Source: JBJXFE01 sp046153875 (GTDB lineage Bacteria; Planctomycetota; Phycisphaerae; Phycisphaerales; UBA1924). Taken from it: 64,000 nucleotides of DNA. Under the pieces are notes generated by a model. The model was given only the letters and a program-made list of their open reading frames with translations. It had not been told where the DNA came from and made no database searches. Position 1 is the first letter of the stretch. Every line of letters begins with the position of its first letter. This document shows, one piece after another, positions 51,172 through 59,188 of this stretch. The stretch is taken from positions 62,001 through 126,000 of the forward strand of contig JBJXFE010000073.1 in the NCBI GenBank assembly GCA_046153875.1, written 5' to 3'. Both the position numbers and the translations under genes were made by a program.

Positions 51172-51690
51172 TCATCGCCAAGTGGCCCGTGCCCAGAACC
51201 ACGGCGATGACGATCGCATGCCATGATACCGCGCAGGCGCCGCGAGCATCCAGACGACGGATCCCAGAACGGCCGCTCCGGTGTACGCCACGACGGCCCC
51301 CGACAAGCGAGTACCCCGTCGCACGCCGCGCCGTGGAGCATTCTCGCGGGGAGCCAGTTCACTGCCCGACCGAAGGAACACGGCCCAACGATCCAGCCAT
51401 GCTCGCACGGGTTCAAAGTGCGGCAAACCCCGATTCAGTGTCAGGCCGCGCATGTCCGCGAGCTCGTCATGAATCTCGTGCACGGCCCGCAGAACCGTCC
51501 AGTCGGCCGTTTCCTTCGGCCACGCTTCGAACAGCTCCGCGATAGGCGTGCGACCGCCGCGCACGTCGCGTATCAGACGGGCGGCGGTCGCTCGTGCCTC
51601 GTCGTCGATGATCGCTTTGCCGCATTCGGGGCAGCGGTTCGCCGGAACGCCGGTCAGGTCGTATCGGCACCAGCCACAGACCCGAATCAT
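51172..51690 (-). CDS. Zinc-ribbon single-pass membrane protein of unknown function
   Basis: Protein of 172 residues. CGWCRYDLTGVPANRCPEC near the start is the same zinc ribbon as at 39478. A helical segment (about 40-100, TADWTVLRAVHEIHDELADMRG) is followed by a membrane segment LSGAVVAYTGAAVLGSVVWML near residue 135. No family recognised. The start ATG 51690 has no clear ribosome site. It is cotranscribed in the minus run, 45 nt after the DNA methyltransferase gene. Confidence 0.68.
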   Translation of the reverse strand: MIRVCGWCRYDLTGVPANRCPECGKAIIDDEARATAARLIRDVRGGRTPIAELFEAWPKETADWTVLRAVHEIHDELADMRGLTLNRGLPHFEPVRAWLDRWAVFLRSGSELAPRENAPRRGVRRGTRLSGAVVAYTGAAVLGSVVWMLAAPARYHGMRSSSPWFWARATWR

Positions 51691-51735
51691 GGTGTCATTA
51701 TCGGGTACTTGTCGCGCGCTGTCACGGACCGAGCG

Positions 51736-52785
51736 TCATTGGCGCGCCGAGCCAGCGGAGAAGTCGCGTTCCCTGACCTTCCGGCCCACACGCCTTGCCT
51801 TGAAGATCGCCGTGCTCGCGGCCGGGCCGGAACCGCCGAGCGGTCGGGCTGGACCACGGAGCATCCGCTCGAAGGCGCTTTTCGCGCTCGCTTCGGAGAA
51901 CTCTGTGCCGATGAATCGACGCTTCAGCGCGTGAGCCACAACACCGGTCGTCCCGCTGCCCAGGAACGGGTCCATGACCAAGTCGCCCTCGTTGCTCGTG
52001 GCGCGGATCACCCGCTCCAGGTACGCCTCGGGGAGCTGGTTGTCGTGGTACCCGCGCCGCTCCTTGTTGTTCCCCTGCACGCGCCCCCAGAACTGCCCGT
52101 ACCACACGTCCATCGGCAGGCGGTGCCCCGCGGGCATGCCGTCCTTCTTGCTCTCGGTGCGCGGATCGAAGTAGATCGCGCGACGGTCGGAGAGCTCCAG
52201 CACTTCCTTCGGGTTCCATGTCCGCCCGCGTCCATCCTCCGCCTTGCCGCCCTTGAGAAAGTAGAACACGTGGACCTTGCTGTTGATGAACTTCTCGGTC
52301 GCGTTCTGCCCGAAGCGGTAGTGCCAGATGCACCAGTTCACGAGGCTGAGCGCGGCCGCACCGCCGCAGGGCTTGCGGTCCAGCCGCCCTCTGAGGTAGC
52401 ACGCGATCTCCGCGGCCCAGTCGTCGGGGATGTTGATCCAGAGCGCCCCGCCGGGGCGCAGCGCCGTGATGCACAGATCGAGCCAGTCGTAGCTGAACTC
52501 CAGATACTCGCGCTCGGGCATGTCGTCGTGCCACTGGTCGTACGCACGCCGCCAGTTGAACGGCGGATCGGCGAAGACCAGGTCCACCTGCCCCGCCGCG
52601 GCCTCGGGGATGCGCGGAAGCAGCTCTCGGCAGTCGCCGACGTAGACGCGCGCCGAGTGCGGCCCCGGCAGCTCATGCGTCGGGCGCGCGGGGCCGGGGG
52701 GCTTGGATTCGAGCTCCACCGCGGAAGCAGGGTGCCCGTTCGCGCCTGCGCCGTCGCGTGGGCTGGTCGTCTTGCGTCGCGCCAT
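51736..52785 (-). CDS. Site-specific DNA adenine methyltransferase (beta-type, orphan)
   Basis: DNA methyltransferase of 349 residues with the beta order of motifs: catalytic VFADPPFNW near residue 72 (motif IV) then, late in the protein, DLVMDPFLGSGTTGVVAHALKRRFIGTE (motif I) near 270. DPPF points to N6-adenine. SGRDHAEKF-type target recognition sequence lies between. No restriction enzyme is adjacent, so this is a second solitary methylase. The final ~50 residues are basic and Gly/Ala-rich. The ATG at 52785 has no good ribosome site. Confidence 0.9.
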   Translation of the reverse strand: MARRKTTSPRDGAGANGHPASAVELESKPPGPARPTHELPGPHSARVYVGDCRELLPRIPEAAAGQVDLVFADPPFNWRRAYDQWHDDMPEREYLEFSYDWLDLCITALRPGGALWINIPDDWAAEIACYLRGRLDRKPCGGAAALSLVNWCIWHYRFGQNATEKFINSKVHVFYFLKGGKAEDGRGRTWNPKEVLELSDRRAIYFDPRTESKKDGMPAGHRLPMDVWYGQFWGRVQGNNKERRGYHDNQLPEAYLERVIRATSNEGDLVMDPFLGSGTTGVVAHALKRRFIGTEFSEASAKSAFERMLRGPARPLGGSGPAASTAIFKARRVGRKVRERDFSAGSARQ

Positions 52786-52853
52786 GGCGCGATCGTATTC
52801 GGCGGGCCGGCGCGTGCGCTACGCACGGCTACCGACACCCGGACGAGCGCCGA

Positions 52854-53699
52854 TCACCCCACACGCCGCAGGATCGTCAGCCCGTGATTCACGGGCGCGA
52901 GGCACAGATCGCAAATCTGATAGGTCCCCACCGCCATCTCGCCGAGCCGATCAATGAACCGCCGCGGGCCGTCACACCCGGAATACTCCGGGAAGGTGTC
53001 GTGGAACAAGACGTATCCGCCCGTGGTCAAGACCGGCTCAACGGCCAGGAAGTCCTGCCGAACGCCCTCCGGCGCGTGGTCGCCGTCGATAAACGCCAGA
53101 TGGACGCCCCCGTGTTCGCGCAGCTCGGCGTGCAGCCTCCGCACCTCGAACGCGCTGTCGCCCTTGTGGACTCGGACCCGGTCGGCCAGGCCCGCCTGCC
53201 CGACCCAGCCCCGCACGAACTCCTCGCGTCCCGCGAGCATCTCGTGCGGATTGTGTGCCGCGCGGCGGATGGGGAGGAACAGGTCGAAGGTGTGCAGGAG
53301 CGCCCCCGCCTCCAGGCCCGACGCCAACCAGAGCGTGCTGACGCCCAGGTGCGTCCCGGTCTCGATCACCGTGCGCGGGCGGATGTTCCGCGCCAGAGCG
53401 TGCAGCAGCAGCCCCACCTCCGGCGAGACCGCGGCCGGAAACGTCAGCGGCTCCTCGTACAGCCGCTTCAACGCCGCGATCCACGGACTTGCGCCGGCGT
53501 CGAGCCACGCCGGAAACTCCCATCGCTCGGGGTGCCCGCCCTCCGGCCAGCGCGGATGGTGCGCCAGCCCCGCGCGGGCCCCGGGCGCCAGCGCCGTTCC
53601 GAGCGGGGGGCGCGCCGGCGAATCGGGCCAGGCGTACCCCGACGCAACGCGCCACAGGCGTCGCGCCAGACCCTGCCGAAGTTCCGCGAACGTGCGCAT
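52854..53699 (-). CDS. SAM-dependent methyltransferase (Methyltransf_24-like)
   Basis: Class I methyltransferase of 281 residues. TVIETGTHLGVSTLWLASGL (motif I), HTFDLFLPI, VRVHKGDSAFEV and LAFIDGDHAPEGVRQDFLAVEPVL (with the metal-binding-like Asp pair) follow the order of the CmcI/methyltransf_24 group, which methylates sugars and small hydroxyls. It is a tandem paralog of the next gene (same PxxLxPxxGLLLHAL and NHGLTILRRVG ends), 24 nt apart. ATG 53699 is preferred; a GTG lies just upstream. Confidence 0.87.
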   Translation of the reverse strand: MRTFAELRQGLARRLWRVASGYAWPDSPARPPLGTALAPGARAGLAHHPRWPEGGHPERWEFPAWLDAGASPWIAALKRLYEEPLTFPAAVSPEVGLLLHALARNIRPRTVIETGTHLGVSTLWLASGLEAGALLHTFDLFLPIRRAAHNPHEMLAGREEFVRGWVGQAGLADRVRVHKGDSAFEVRRLHAELREHGGVHLAFIDGDHAPEGVRQDFLAVEPVLTTGGYVLFHDTFPEYSGCDGPRRFIDRLGEMAVGTYQICDLCLAPVNHGLTILRRVG

Positions 53700-53723
53700 C
53701 ACCGGAGTCTACCGGACGCGCCG

Positions 53724-54575
53724 TCACCCGATCCGCCGCAGCACCGCCAGCCCGTAGTTCAGCGGCGCCAGGTGCAGCTCGCAGGCCTCGTACAGCCCCT
53801 GCGTGATCGCGTTGATCCGGTCCACCACGTGCCGCGGCCCCGCGTGCCCGCCGCACTGCTCGGGGAGCGTGTCGTGCAGGACCACGTACCCGCCGGTGTT
53901 CAACACCGGCTCGACGGCCCACAGATCGCGCGTCGCCCCTTCGACCGTGTGGTCCCCGTCGAGGAACGCGACGTCCACGCCGCCGAGTTGCTTCAGGCCG
54001 TCGCGCGCCCGGACCAGCTCCGTCGCGCTGTCACCCCGATAAAGCGTGACGCGCTCCCCGAGCCCGGCCCGCGCTACCCGTTCGCGCACCAGCGATAACC
54101 GATCCCCTTCGAACCCGCCCCCGCGCCACGGCCCCGGCTTGATGGGCCCGAAATCGTCGAAGCAGTGCAGGCTGGGCGAGAGCCCCGCAGGCGCTTCCCG
54201 GGCCTGACTTGAGCGTTGCGCTTTGAGCTTTGAGCTTTCCGCGATCGCCCCCCCCATCCACAGCGTGCTCGCCCCGAGAAAGCTCCCCGTTTCCACCACA
54301 ACCCGCGGCCGCACGTTCAGCACGAGCGCGTGCAGCAGCAGCCCCGCCTGCGGCGACAGGCTCGCGGGGAAGCACAGCGGGTCGGCGTACAGCCGGCGCA
54401 GCTCGGCCAGCCATGCGGGCTCATCGCACAGGACCGACGGAAACTCCCACGCGGTCGGATGGTCGCTCTCACGCTCCAGGCGCGGCAGAAACCGCAGCGA
54501 GGCGCGCGGCAGGGCGTACTTGTTCGCCGGCACCGGCGGAGAGTCGATCCGCGCACGCTCGGCGGGGGCGGTCAT
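53724..54575 (-). CDS. SAM-dependent methyltransferase, paralog with heptamer-repeat insertion
   Basis: Paralog of the gene at 52854, 283 residues. Motif I VVVETGSFLGASTLWMGGAI near residue 92, then a low-complexity insertion SSKLKAQRSSQAREAP, HCFDDFGPIKPGPWRGGG, VTLYRGDSATELVRA and VAFLDGDHTVEGATRDLWAVEPVL. The insertion (54208-54235) is four degenerate GCTCAAA heptamers. It ends LHLAPLNYGLAVLRRIG, as the paralog does. ATG 54575; weak ribosome site. It lies 15 nt behind clpP1. Acceptor unknown. Confidence 0.85.
   Translation of the reverse strand: MTAPAERARIDSPPVPANKYALPRASLRFLPRLERESDHPTAWEFPSVLCDEPAWLAELRRLYADPLCFPASLSPQAGLLLHALVLNVRPRVVVETGSFLGASTLWMGGAIAESSKLKAQRSSQAREAPAGLSPSLHCFDDFGPIKPGPWRGGGFEGDRLSLVRERVARAGLGERVTLYRGDSATELVRARDGLKQLGGVDVAFLDGDHTVEGATRDLWAVEPVLNTGGYVVLHDTLPEQCGGHAGPRHVVDRINAITQGLYEACELHLAPLNYGLAVLRRIG
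54208..54235 (-). repeat. Four tandem heptamers (GCTCAAA) inside a methyltransferase gene
   Basis: Minus strand: GCTCAAA, GCTCAAA, GCGCAAC, GCTCAAG. The unit length is not a multiple of three, so gain or loss of one copy would shift the frame. GC content is lower than in the surrounding gene. Confidence 0.8.
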
Positions 54576-54590
54576 GGGGCGGGTCTTGGG

Positions 54591-55223
54591 CTACTCGTCC
54601 TCACGCGTCACGGCCCGCGGCGGCGGCGGCGGCATCCGCTCGAGGATGCGGTCGATCAGCCCGTAGTCGAGCATCTCCAGCTCGTCGAGCCACTTGTTCC
54701 GGTCGCAATCGACCCGGATCCGTTCCATCGTCTGGCCGGTGGCCCGCGCGTAGACCTGGTAGACGCGGTCCCGCAGGCGGAGCGTCTCGCGGGCCTCGAT
54801 CTCGATGTCCGTCGCCTGCCCCTCGATCACGCCCATGACCAGGGGCTGGTGCATGAGGTTCCGGGCGTTGCGCAGGGCGAACCGCTTGCCCTTGGCGCCC
54901 GAGCACGCCAGCAGGCTGCCCATCGACGCGGCCTGCCCGATGATGTACGTCGCGACATCGGGCTGGATGAAGTTCATGGTGTCCAGGATGCCCAGCCCGG
55001 CCGTCACGCTCCCGCCCGGAGAGTTGATGTACAGGTGGATGTCCGACTTCTGGTCCTCGTTGGCGAGGAACAGGAGCTGCGCGATGATCACGCTGGCGAC
55101 CTCGTCGCCGATCGGCCCGCCCAGGAAGATGATCCGGTCCTTGAGCAGCCGCGAGTAGATGTCGTACGCCCGCTCGCCCCGCCCGGACTTCTCGATCACG
55201 ATGGGAACCAGGTAACCCGACAT
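54591..55223 (-). CDS. clpP: ATP-dependent Clp protease proteolytic subunit with Asn at the catalytic Asp position
   Basis: ClpP, 210 residues, forming with its neighbour the tetradecamer that degrades unfolded substrates fed by ClpX or ClpC. Oxyanion strand YINSPGGSVTAGLGILDTM, the nucleophile in IIGQAASMGSLL (Ser100), the base in NLMHQPLV (His125). The third residue, Asp in RDTERD of other ClpPs, aligns with VDCDRNKWLD, so Asn176 replaces it, as in Listeria ClpP1. YGLIDRIL follows. It lies 21 nt behind clpP2. Likely active as a mixed complex. Confidence 0.95.
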   Translation of the reverse strand: MSGYLVPIVIEKSGRGERAYDIYSRLLKDRIIFLGGPIGDEVASVIIAQLLFLANEDQKSDIHLYINSPGGSVTAGLGILDTMNFIQPDVATYIIGQAASMGSLLACSGAKGKRFALRNARNLMHQPLVMGVIEGQATDIEIEARETLRLRDRVYQVYARATGQTMERIRVDCDRNKWLDELEMLDYGLIDRILERMPPPPPRAVTREDE

Positions 55224-55244
55224 GACGACCTCCGTGTGCGTTCG

Positions 55245-55832
55245 TTAGGGCTTGGGCGCGGCCGGGGGCTGCGCCAGCACCTCGTCCACCAGCCCGTAGG
55301 CCTTCGCCTCTTCCGCCGTGAAGTACTTGTCCCGCTCGGAGTCGCGCTTGACCTGCTCGAAGGGTTGCCCGGTGTGCCCGGCGAGGATGCGGTTGAGCTC
55401 TTCCTTCGCCTTGATGATCTGCTCGGCCTGGATGCGGATGTCCTCGGCCTGCCCCGTCACCCCGCCGTGCGGCTGGTGGATCATCACCTTGGCGTGCGGG
55501 AGCATGAACCGCTTGCCCTTCGCCCCGGCCGTCAGCAGCACCGCCCCGCCCGAGTACGCCCGACCGATGCAGTACGTCGAGACGGCGCTCGAGAGGAACC
55601 GCATCGTGTCGTAGATCGCCAGCGTGTCGTCCACCGCCCCGCCCGGCGAGTTGATGTAGAAGTTGATGTCCTGACCGCGCTTCTGGTTCTCCAGATAGAG
55701 CATCTGCATCATGACGCGGGCGGCCGAGCCCTGGTTGATCTCGCCGATGAGGAACACGATCCGATTCTCGAGCAAGAGCTCGTCGATCGTCATCTCGCGG
55801 GTGCGCTGGTACGTGACGTTGGCGGCTGGCAT
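55245..55832 (-). CDS. clpP: ATP-dependent Clp protease proteolytic subunit (complete triad)
   Basis: Second ClpP, 195 residues. Ser94 lies in IGRAYSGGAVLL (the usual AASMGA is changed to AYSGGA), His119 in KVMIHQPHGG, and Asp168 in KRDSERDKYF, all in the expected spacing. NSPGGAVDDTLAIYDTM is intact. Start ATG 55832 with GGGAGG eight bases upstream is preferred; the frame extends 48 codons further. It leads the clpP pair and is divergent from the phosphoesterase gene. Confidence 0.95.
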   Translation of the reverse strand: MPAANVTYQRTREMTIDELLLENRIVFLIGEINQGSAARVMMQMLYLENQKRGQDINFYINSPGGAVDDTLAIYDTMRFLSSAVSTYCIGRAYSGGAVLLTAGAKGKRFMLPHAKVMIHQPHGGVTGQAEDIRIQAEQIIKAKEELNRILAGHTGQPFEQVKRDSERDKYFTAEEAKAYGLVDEVLAQPPAAPKP

Positions 55833-55999
55833 GGGGCCTCCCTGGCCTGTGACGCGCCCGTCCGTCGGACGCGGGCGAACTCGTTCGTGCGCGGGTCGAT
55901 CATAGTCTCCGGCTTCGGCTGTCGGGCGTCCGGAGTGTCGCCCGGTCTGGCGGTCGCGTGAAGGCTGCGCTAGCATCCGGGCCTTTTCGAGGTTATTCC

Positions 56000-56776
56000 G
56001 TGCCCACCGCCGTCGTCTCCGACATCCACGCGAACGCCGAGGCCTTCCGCACCGTCCTGGCGGACATCGAGGCCCGCGGCATCACGCGGATCATCTGCCT
56101 GGGGGACATCGTCGGTTATGGGCCGGACCCGCTTGAGTGTGTCGACCTGGTCCGCGCGAAGTGCGCCTGGTCCCTCATGGGCAACCATGACTTCGGCGTG
56201 CTCTACGAGCCCACCAACTTCAACCCCGGAGCCGAGACGGCCGCCTATTGGACCCGCGAACAGTTCGACCGCGAGCCCGACGGCGCCACGCGAGCCTCGC
56301 GGTACGACTTCCTGCACAGCCTGCGCGTGCGCGTCGTCGAGACGCCGCCGGACGGAACCCTGCCGGTCCTGGCCGTCCACGGCTCGCCCCGCCGCCCCAT
56401 CAACGAGTACATCTTCCCCGACGACGCGATGGGCGCACCGGACAAGATGGAAGGCATCTTCGAGCGCGTCGAACGCATCTGCCTCGTCGGGCACACCCAC
56501 GTCCCCGGTGTCTTCACCGACGAGCCCGACTTCTACCCCCCGGGCGAGCTGGGTGACTCGTGCTACAAGTTCCAGGACGGCGAAAAAGCCGTCATCAACG
56601 TCGGGTCGGTCGGCCAGCCGCGCGACCTCGACCCGCGGGCCAGCTACGTCATCCTCCACCCCGACCGCGTCGAGTTCGTCCGCAAGGAATACAACATCGA
56701 CGTGACGGCCACGAGAATCCGGGCCACCCCGACCCTCTCGCCGTGGCTGGGCGATCGGCTCTACGAAGGCCGGTAG
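56000..56776 (+). CDS. Metallophosphoesterase (YfcE/serine-threonine phosphatase-like)
   Basis: Calcineurin-fold phosphoesterase of 258 residues. The dimetal motifs appear in order: VVSDIHANAEAF (Asp8, His10), GDIVGYGPDPLECVDLV, MGNHDFGV near residue 61, AVHGSPRRPINEY, and GHTHVPG near residue 164. It opens exactly with the first strand; GTG 56000 has CGAGG seven bases upstream and is preferred over the ATG at 55958. The end reads LGDRLYEGR. Substrate unknown; it is 39 nt ahead of yidC and may be cotranscribed. Confidence 0.9.
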   Translation: MPTAVVSDIHANAEAFRTVLADIEARGITRIICLGDIVGYGPDPLECVDLVRAKCAWSLMGNHDFGVLYEPTNFNPGAETAAYWTREQFDREPDGATRASRYDFLHSLRVRVVETPPDGTLPVLAVHGSPRRPINEYIFPDDAMGAPDKMEGIFERVERICLVGHTHVPGVFTDEPDFYPPGELGDSCYKFQDGEKAVINVGSVGQPRDLDPRASYVILHPDRVEFVRKEYNIDVTATRIRATPTLSPWLGDRLYEGR

Positions 56777-56815
56777 CGACGCCGCGGGCCGTTCGATTCC
56801 CTAAGCTCCCCCCTC

Positions 56816-59116
56816 ATGGCCCAAGCCCCCGCACGCCCGTGGCTCCGCATCCTCGTTCCCGCGCTGATGCTCGGGCTCGGCGTGCTGGTCTTCTGGTCGG
56901 TCCAGCGCAACACGGCCTCGCAGGGCAAGCACCAGAATCAACCGGCCAACCAGCCAGCCAGCCAGCCTGCGGCCACTCCGCCCGTCGCCGCGCAGCCGCC
57001 GGCAACCCAGCCCGAGGCCACACCTCCCGAATCCCCCCTGCAGACCGGCGAAGCCGCGCCCCCGCCCGCCGCAACCCCGGGCGCGCCGGCCGATGAGCTC
57101 CTCGCGGGCCTCCGAGCCCGGGACTTCACGGGCGACCCGGCGGCCGAGAACTTCGCCCCGATCGGCTCGCTCGACGATCCCGACGCTCGTCTCAGCGTCG
57201 AGTTCTCCCCCTACGGGGCGGGCGTCCGCTCCATCACCCTGGCGAAACACTTCAAGACGCTCAAGCACTCGCCGGACAACCACGTCGTCATCCAGGGCGA
57301 GAAGTCCTTCGCGTTCACGGGGCCCGACGGCGGGCTGGTCCGCCGCGTGCTGACGCCCCTGGGCGTCGAGCAGATTGAGATCGACGGGGCCACCGTCAGC
57401 CTCACCGGGCGGCGCAGGGAGCCCGGGCGTGACATGGTGGACGTGCCCGTCTGGCGGCAGCTCGCCCCGGGCTCGTTCGAAGCCGTGATCGTCAACGCCG
57501 CGGGAGCCGAGGTCGTCCGCATCGTCCGCACCTACGAACTCCGGGCCGCGCGCCACGGCTTCGCCATCCGCCAGCACGTCGAGAACAAGACGACCCGACC
57601 CCTCCGCATCAACTGGTGGCAGTACGGGCCCGTGGACTTCCCGCCCGATGCCTCCGGCTACGGCGGGGACAAGCGCCGCGTGCGGTTCGGCTACCTGGCC
57701 AGGCCCGCGTTGGACCCCGGCCGGCAGCTCGTGCTCTCCGCCGACTACGCGACGCTCACCCGCGCCGCCATGCTCGGCACGTTCGACAAGGAAACCGGCT
57801 TCTGGCCCGTCGGCGACCTCCAGTGGCCGCGCCGCCGAAGCCGCGATCAGGAGCAGCAACTCGTCTGGGCCGGGATGGCGGACCGCTACTTCGCCTGCGC
57901 GGTCTACCCGCTCATCGACCCCGCCTCGCGCGCCGGGAACCTGCCCGGCCCGGACAAGGTCTTTCACGTGGCGGACGCCGTCTACAACGTCATCCTCAAC
58001 ACCGCGGAGCCCGACCAGCACTATGTCGAGACCGCCCTCCAGTTCCGCAGTGACGACCACGTCGCGCCCCCGGGCGGCGCCGCGGACCTCAGCGTCGGCG
58101 TCTACGCCGGACCGATGCTCGGACGCGAACTCCGCGCCGACCCCGTGCCCGCCGCCCTCGGGCTCGACGGGCTCGTCGTCTACAGCTTCGGCGGCCCGTG
58201 CGCCTGGTGCACGTTCTCATGGATGGCCGAGCTGCTCTTCGGCCTGGTCCACGCCCTCCACGACTACGTCTTCCATGACTGGGCCCTCTCCATCGTCTTC
58301 CTCGTCCTCGTCGTCCGCACCATCCTCCACCCGGTCACACGCTGGTCACAGATCCGCATGGCCCGCTTCGGCAAGCAGATCCAGGAGCTCGCGCCCAAGC
58401 AGAAGAAACTGCAGGAAAAGTACAAGGACGACACGAAGAAGCTCCGCGAAGAGGTCGGCAAGCTCTACCGCGAGGAGGGCGTGAGCCCCGCCGGGATGCT
58501 CGGCTGCCTCCCCGCCTTCCTCCAGACTCCCGTCTGGATCGCCCTCTACGCCATGCTCTTCTTCATGTTCGAGCTGCGCCACCAGCCCGCCTTCTACGGG
58601 CTTTTCCAGTGGATCAGCGGCGGCAACTGGTGGTTCATGGGCGACCTCTCCGAGCCCGACCGCTTCATCCCCTTCGGGAAGTCGCTGTTCAACATCCCGC
58701 TGCTTGGCGTGCCGTTCGACGGCATCAACATCCTGCCGATCATCCTCGGCATCGTCTTCTATGTGCAGCAGAAGTACCTGACGCCGCCGACCAGCGCGAC
58801 CCTCACCCCCGAGCAGGAGCAGACCCAGAAGATCACCAAGATCATGATGGTCGTCATGTTCCCCCTCTTCATGTGGGGCGCCCCGAGCGGCCTCGCCGTC
58901 TACTTCATCGCCAACTCGACCCTGGGCATCCTCGAGAGCAAGTGGATCCGCGCCCACATGGCCAAGCACAACCTCCTGGAGCCCAAAAAGAAGTCCCCCG
59001 CGCCCGCCGGCGGCGGCGGCTTCTTCGCCCGGCTCCAGGCCGCCGCCGAGCAGCGGCGCAAGACCCTCGACCAGGCCCGCGGACGCGGCGGACGCCCGCC
59101 CCGACGCAAACCCTGA
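56816..59116 (+). CDS. yidC: Membrane protein insertase YidC
   Basis: Inserts and folds inner-membrane proteins, alone or with the Sec translocon. The 766-residue protein has an N-terminal helix (about 10-28), a Pro/Gln/Ala-rich linker, a large periplasmic beta domain (about 120-440, with RAARHGFAIRQHVENKTTRPL) and the conserved C-terminal five-helix core: ALSIVFLVLVVRTILHPVTRWSQ, the loop QIQELAPKQKKLQEKYKDD, PAGMLGCLPAFLQTPVWIALYAMLFF, INILPIILGIVFYVQQKYL and VMFPLFMWGAPSGLAVYFIANSTL. Basic, Gly-rich tail. Not adjacent to rpmH/rnpA as in many bacteria. Confidence 0.97.
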   Translation: MAQAPARPWLRILVPALMLGLGVLVFWSVQRNTASQGKHQNQPANQPASQPAATPPVAAQPPATQPEATPPESPLQTGEAAPPPAATPGAPADELLAGLRARDFTGDPAAENFAPIGSLDDPDARLSVEFSPYGAGVRSITLAKHFKTLKHSPDNHVVIQGEKSFAFTGPDGGLVRRVLTPLGVEQIEIDGATVSLTGRRREPGRDMVDVPVWRQLAPGSFEAVIVNAAGAEVVRIVRTYELRAARHGFAIRQHVENKTTRPLRINWWQYGPVDFPPDASGYGGDKRRVRFGYLARPALDPGRQLVLSADYATLTRAAMLGTFDKETGFWPVGDLQWPRRRSRDQEQQLVWAGMADRYFACAVYPLIDPASRAGNLPGPDKVFHVADAVYNVILNTAEPDQHYVETALQFRSDDHVAPPGGAADLSVGVYAGPMLGRELRADPVPAALGLDGLVVYSFGGPCAWCTFSWMAELLFGLVHALHDYVFHDWALSIVFLVLVVRTILHPVTRWSQIRMARFGKQIQELAPKQKKLQEKYKDDTKKLREEVGKLYREEGVSPAGMLGCLPAFLQTPVWIALYAMLFFMFELRHQPAFYGLFQWISGGNWWFMGDLSEPDRFIPFGKSLFNIPLLGVPFDGINILPIILGIVFYVQQKYLTPPTSATLTPEQEQTQKITKIMMVVMFPLFMWGAPSGLAVYFIANSTLGILESKWIRAHMAKHNLLEPKKKSPAPAGGGGFFARLQAAAEQRRKTLDQARGRGGRPPRRKP

Positions 59117-59188
59117 CAGGATCGTGCCAGGACCCCTTTTTCGGAACCGCGCGGTATGCTGAGCGGACCTTCCACGGAGGCTCCCCCC

